Source: Nemertoderma westbladi
Lineage: Eukaryota; Xenacoelomorpha; Nemertodermatida; Nemertodermatidae
Length of the DNA: 43,031 nt
Reading direction: 5' to 3'
NCBI GenBank assembly: GCA_032718475.1
Contig: JAUCBJ010003487.1
Span: forward strand, 1 to 43,031
The notes below the pieces were generated by a model that saw only the letters and a list, made by a program, of their open reading frames with translations, was not told the DNA's origin and did no database searches. The first letter of the stretch is position 1, and the number at the start of each line of letters is the position of its first letter. Positions 41,371 to 43,031 of the stretch are shown piece by piece. Made by a program: the position numbers and the translations under genes.

Positions 41371-41944
41371 ACTTTACCATTGTAAATGTGTCAAAAGCAC
41401 AGAATTTTCGAGAAATGTTCAACGCAAAACATGTAAATATACTTTAATATTGTAGATTCCACTTTTAGTTCCCTTGGAGCTAAATTTGACTTTATAAAAT
41501 AAAATAATACATATTTTGGTAAAGTACGTGACATTCAAATTGCCTCATGCAAAAATCAAAAGTATTAGTCAGTCAACTCGTTTTAGATCATGAACAACGT
41601 GGCATTGCATTCCCAAAATGTATATATTCCATCTGAAAAGGCTGAAAATAGCAAAACTGTATTGCATTGTATCAAATTTTCAAAAAACACAATGTCTCTA
41701 ATTTTGACAAAAAAATTGAAATTTTAACGCACCAGCTACCAGAGCAATTTACGATACTAAAATTTATATATTTGAGATTTATAGTTTCAGATTCGTATTC
41801 TGCGATAAATTTCGATCTAGTAAAAGTTCACAAAAGCCAACAATACCTAACTTTTAGAAATGAGCCCTTGGTTGACGTTATCGTGGAACGTGCCAGTAAT
41901 ACATTCTGGAATACGGCAATTGAAGTTGTTTCCATGACATTGAT
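41371..41944. other. Gene-free stretch
   Basis: AT-rich; the 114-codon frame at 41667-42011 has no domain signature and runs into the palindromic repeats, so it was not called. Confidence 0.45.
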
Positions 41945-42003
41945 TACTTTGCAGCGTTCCGTCCTATACGCCGCAACGCTGCAAAGTAGTACTTTGCAGC
42001 GTT
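41945..42003. repeat. Alternating 14-bp inverted repeats
   Basis: TACTTTGCAGCGTT at 41945-41958, its exact reverse complement at 41975-41988, and the direct form again at 41990-42003. The middle copy can pair with either neighbour, with a 16-base or a 1-base loop. Confidence 0.92.
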
Positions 42004-42620
42004 ACGAGTAATTCACCAGAACGCAGTTAAGTTGACATAATGTAACAAAATAATTAATTCAGTTAGGTATGCTATTTTCAGTTCGAATTGGAAATAGTAC
42101 AAATAATTTACTATTCATTATTTGAAATTATGTGGTATTTTCAATAAAGTCTCCATTATATTCTGGGTCCAATTACAGTTACTAAATTCGCAATTCGCTT
42201 CAGCGTCGTAAACTGTAAAAGCTAATGTTATTTAATTATTGTATCATTTTGTACATTCAACTCTCGGCTTTATTCTCCCGTCTATATCGATAACAACGCT
42301 CAATGAATGATTCCATTTAAGCTACTACTGTGTCGAATTCAGCTAATACTGTAGTATTTGAAAGATCCAGGTTAAGAAGGTAAAAAAATCCATTAACTAT
42401 AAATTACATTAAGCCTTTCTCAGTCCCACTACAAATTTGGCATCAGCTCTATTATTTATGTAATGAAAAATGAAGTCTTGAAGGATGGATAATGCACATC
42501 GGCCCGTGGGAATTGAACAGTTTACGGGAGGGGGAGTGAGTTGGTGGTCCATGCGGGGAGAGTTCACCTACTATCACCAATCAAGTTATCAACGTACTAA
42601 ATCTTTTCCAGGTCTTTTAA
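42004..42620. other. Gene-free stretch
   Basis: No gene, RNA or clear repeat seen. Confidence 0.45.
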
Positions 42621-42638
42621 TTAAAAAAAATATTTTAA

Positions 42639-42730
42639 GGACCCCCTTGGAAATAAGTAAGAACCCCTTGGAAATAAGCTGCAAAGCTTTAGGGTAATCC
42701 TATATGTTATGTTGGCCAATGTTTCCACTT
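42639..42730 (+). repeat. Dispersed repeat, second copy of the LINE-like 3' end
   Basis: ACCCCCTTGGAAATAAG at 42640, then a second CCCCTTGGAAATAAGC, AAGCTGCAAAGCTT and GGGTAATCCTATATGTTATG, matching 6221-6262. In this copy the CCCTTGGAAATAAG segment is doubled. No coding frame remains. Confidence 0.6.
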
Positions 42731-43031
42731 TATAGTCCCTACAGTAGGTTGGCCTACTGGCCTCCTTTATTAGGCTTGCATGCCAATTATAACTACAGTA
42801 GTGGCGTGCAAGCACGCGGGGTGTATATCTGTAAACCATTACTACACAACACAGACAGATACCATCAGCTGAGACAAAAATACCAACGTTTACCACTCAT
42901 GATTATTATTACACCAATTATTGCAGTACTAGGCCTACAGTTGAAGGCCTACTGTACATAATTACTAAAATTCATTCACCTGGAATTAGTAATAAATTCA
43001 CATTCGCCCATATCTTGACTGATTAGGATAT
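42731..43031. other. Gene-free right end
   Basis: Several AGGCCTACT words; no gene seen. Confidence 0.4.

Noticed and set aside
41667-42011. 114-codon plus-strand gene
   Set aside because: No domain signature, and its end is made of the palindromic repeats.

Overview
The window is animal genomic DNA and almost all of it is retrotransposon. It has no operons, no close-packed genes and no bacterial ribosome-binding sites. It does have BEL/Pao LTR retrotransposons, truncated CR1/L2-type LINEs, tRNA-derived SINE-like pieces, minisatellites and long AT-rich gaps. The abundance of ACCGGT- and AGGCCT-centred words, the BEL/Pao elements and the CR1-like LINEs suggest an invertebrate, perhaps marine, but the sequence does not fix the species. 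The only plausible non-transposon gene is an intronless ORF with a degenerate TBC (Rab-GAP) domain at 6576-7928 (-).

Layout. 1-1250 (-) is the start of a gag-like coiled-coil ORF (element C) that runs off the left edge. 1251-6500 holds no gene: a probable leader of C, a short 25-bp tandem array, an old LTR piece related to family A (about 4595-5088) and a LINE-like 3' end. Next come the TBC-like gene and a 4 x 74-bp tandem array of tRNA-like units (8209-8503). 8850-21987 is a complete BEL/Pao insertion (A1). Its two 1250-bp LTRs differ at only a handful of positions, it has a 5-bp target duplication (GAGTA), a 2.2-kb leader with a 290-bp duplication, gag split by a frameshift, zinc knuckles and an aspartic protease. 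Nearly all of reverse transcriptase and integrase is missing, and an unrecognised decayed ORF lies in the 3' part. A 518-bp truncated LINE sits inside its 3' LTR.

21993-27600 is repeat-rich intergenic DNA: a LINE relic, SINE pieces, a perfect 40-bp-arm palindrome, a cluster of TTCTAGAA palindromes and a higher-order minisatellite. 27789-35824 (-) is a second family-A copy (A2). Its gag-protease frame is intact, but after the protease it fuses in frame to the C-terminal part of a LINE reverse transcriptase, giving a 1576-codon chimeric ORF. The 5' LTR of A2 has landed inside the integrase of a different BEL/Pao element, B (35825-about 41269, minus strand). The pol of B is readable in a single frame interrupted only by stops, five of six of them TGA. 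B has a candidate tRNA-Gly primer site and a probable LTR full of internal repeats. 41270-43031 has short repeats and palindromes but no gene.

Taken together, A1 looks like a recently moved, non-autonomous BEL element (gag and protease, no polymerase) that would need enzymes supplied by another copy. A2 and B show nested insertion and decay. No cellular pathway is encoded. The items most worth checking are the gag-protease-LINE chimeric frame, the RT-less A1 with its extra 3' ORF, the sense-strand excess of GTAAGT in gag-type ORFs, the tRNA-like array, and the TBC-like protein without a normal glutamine finger.
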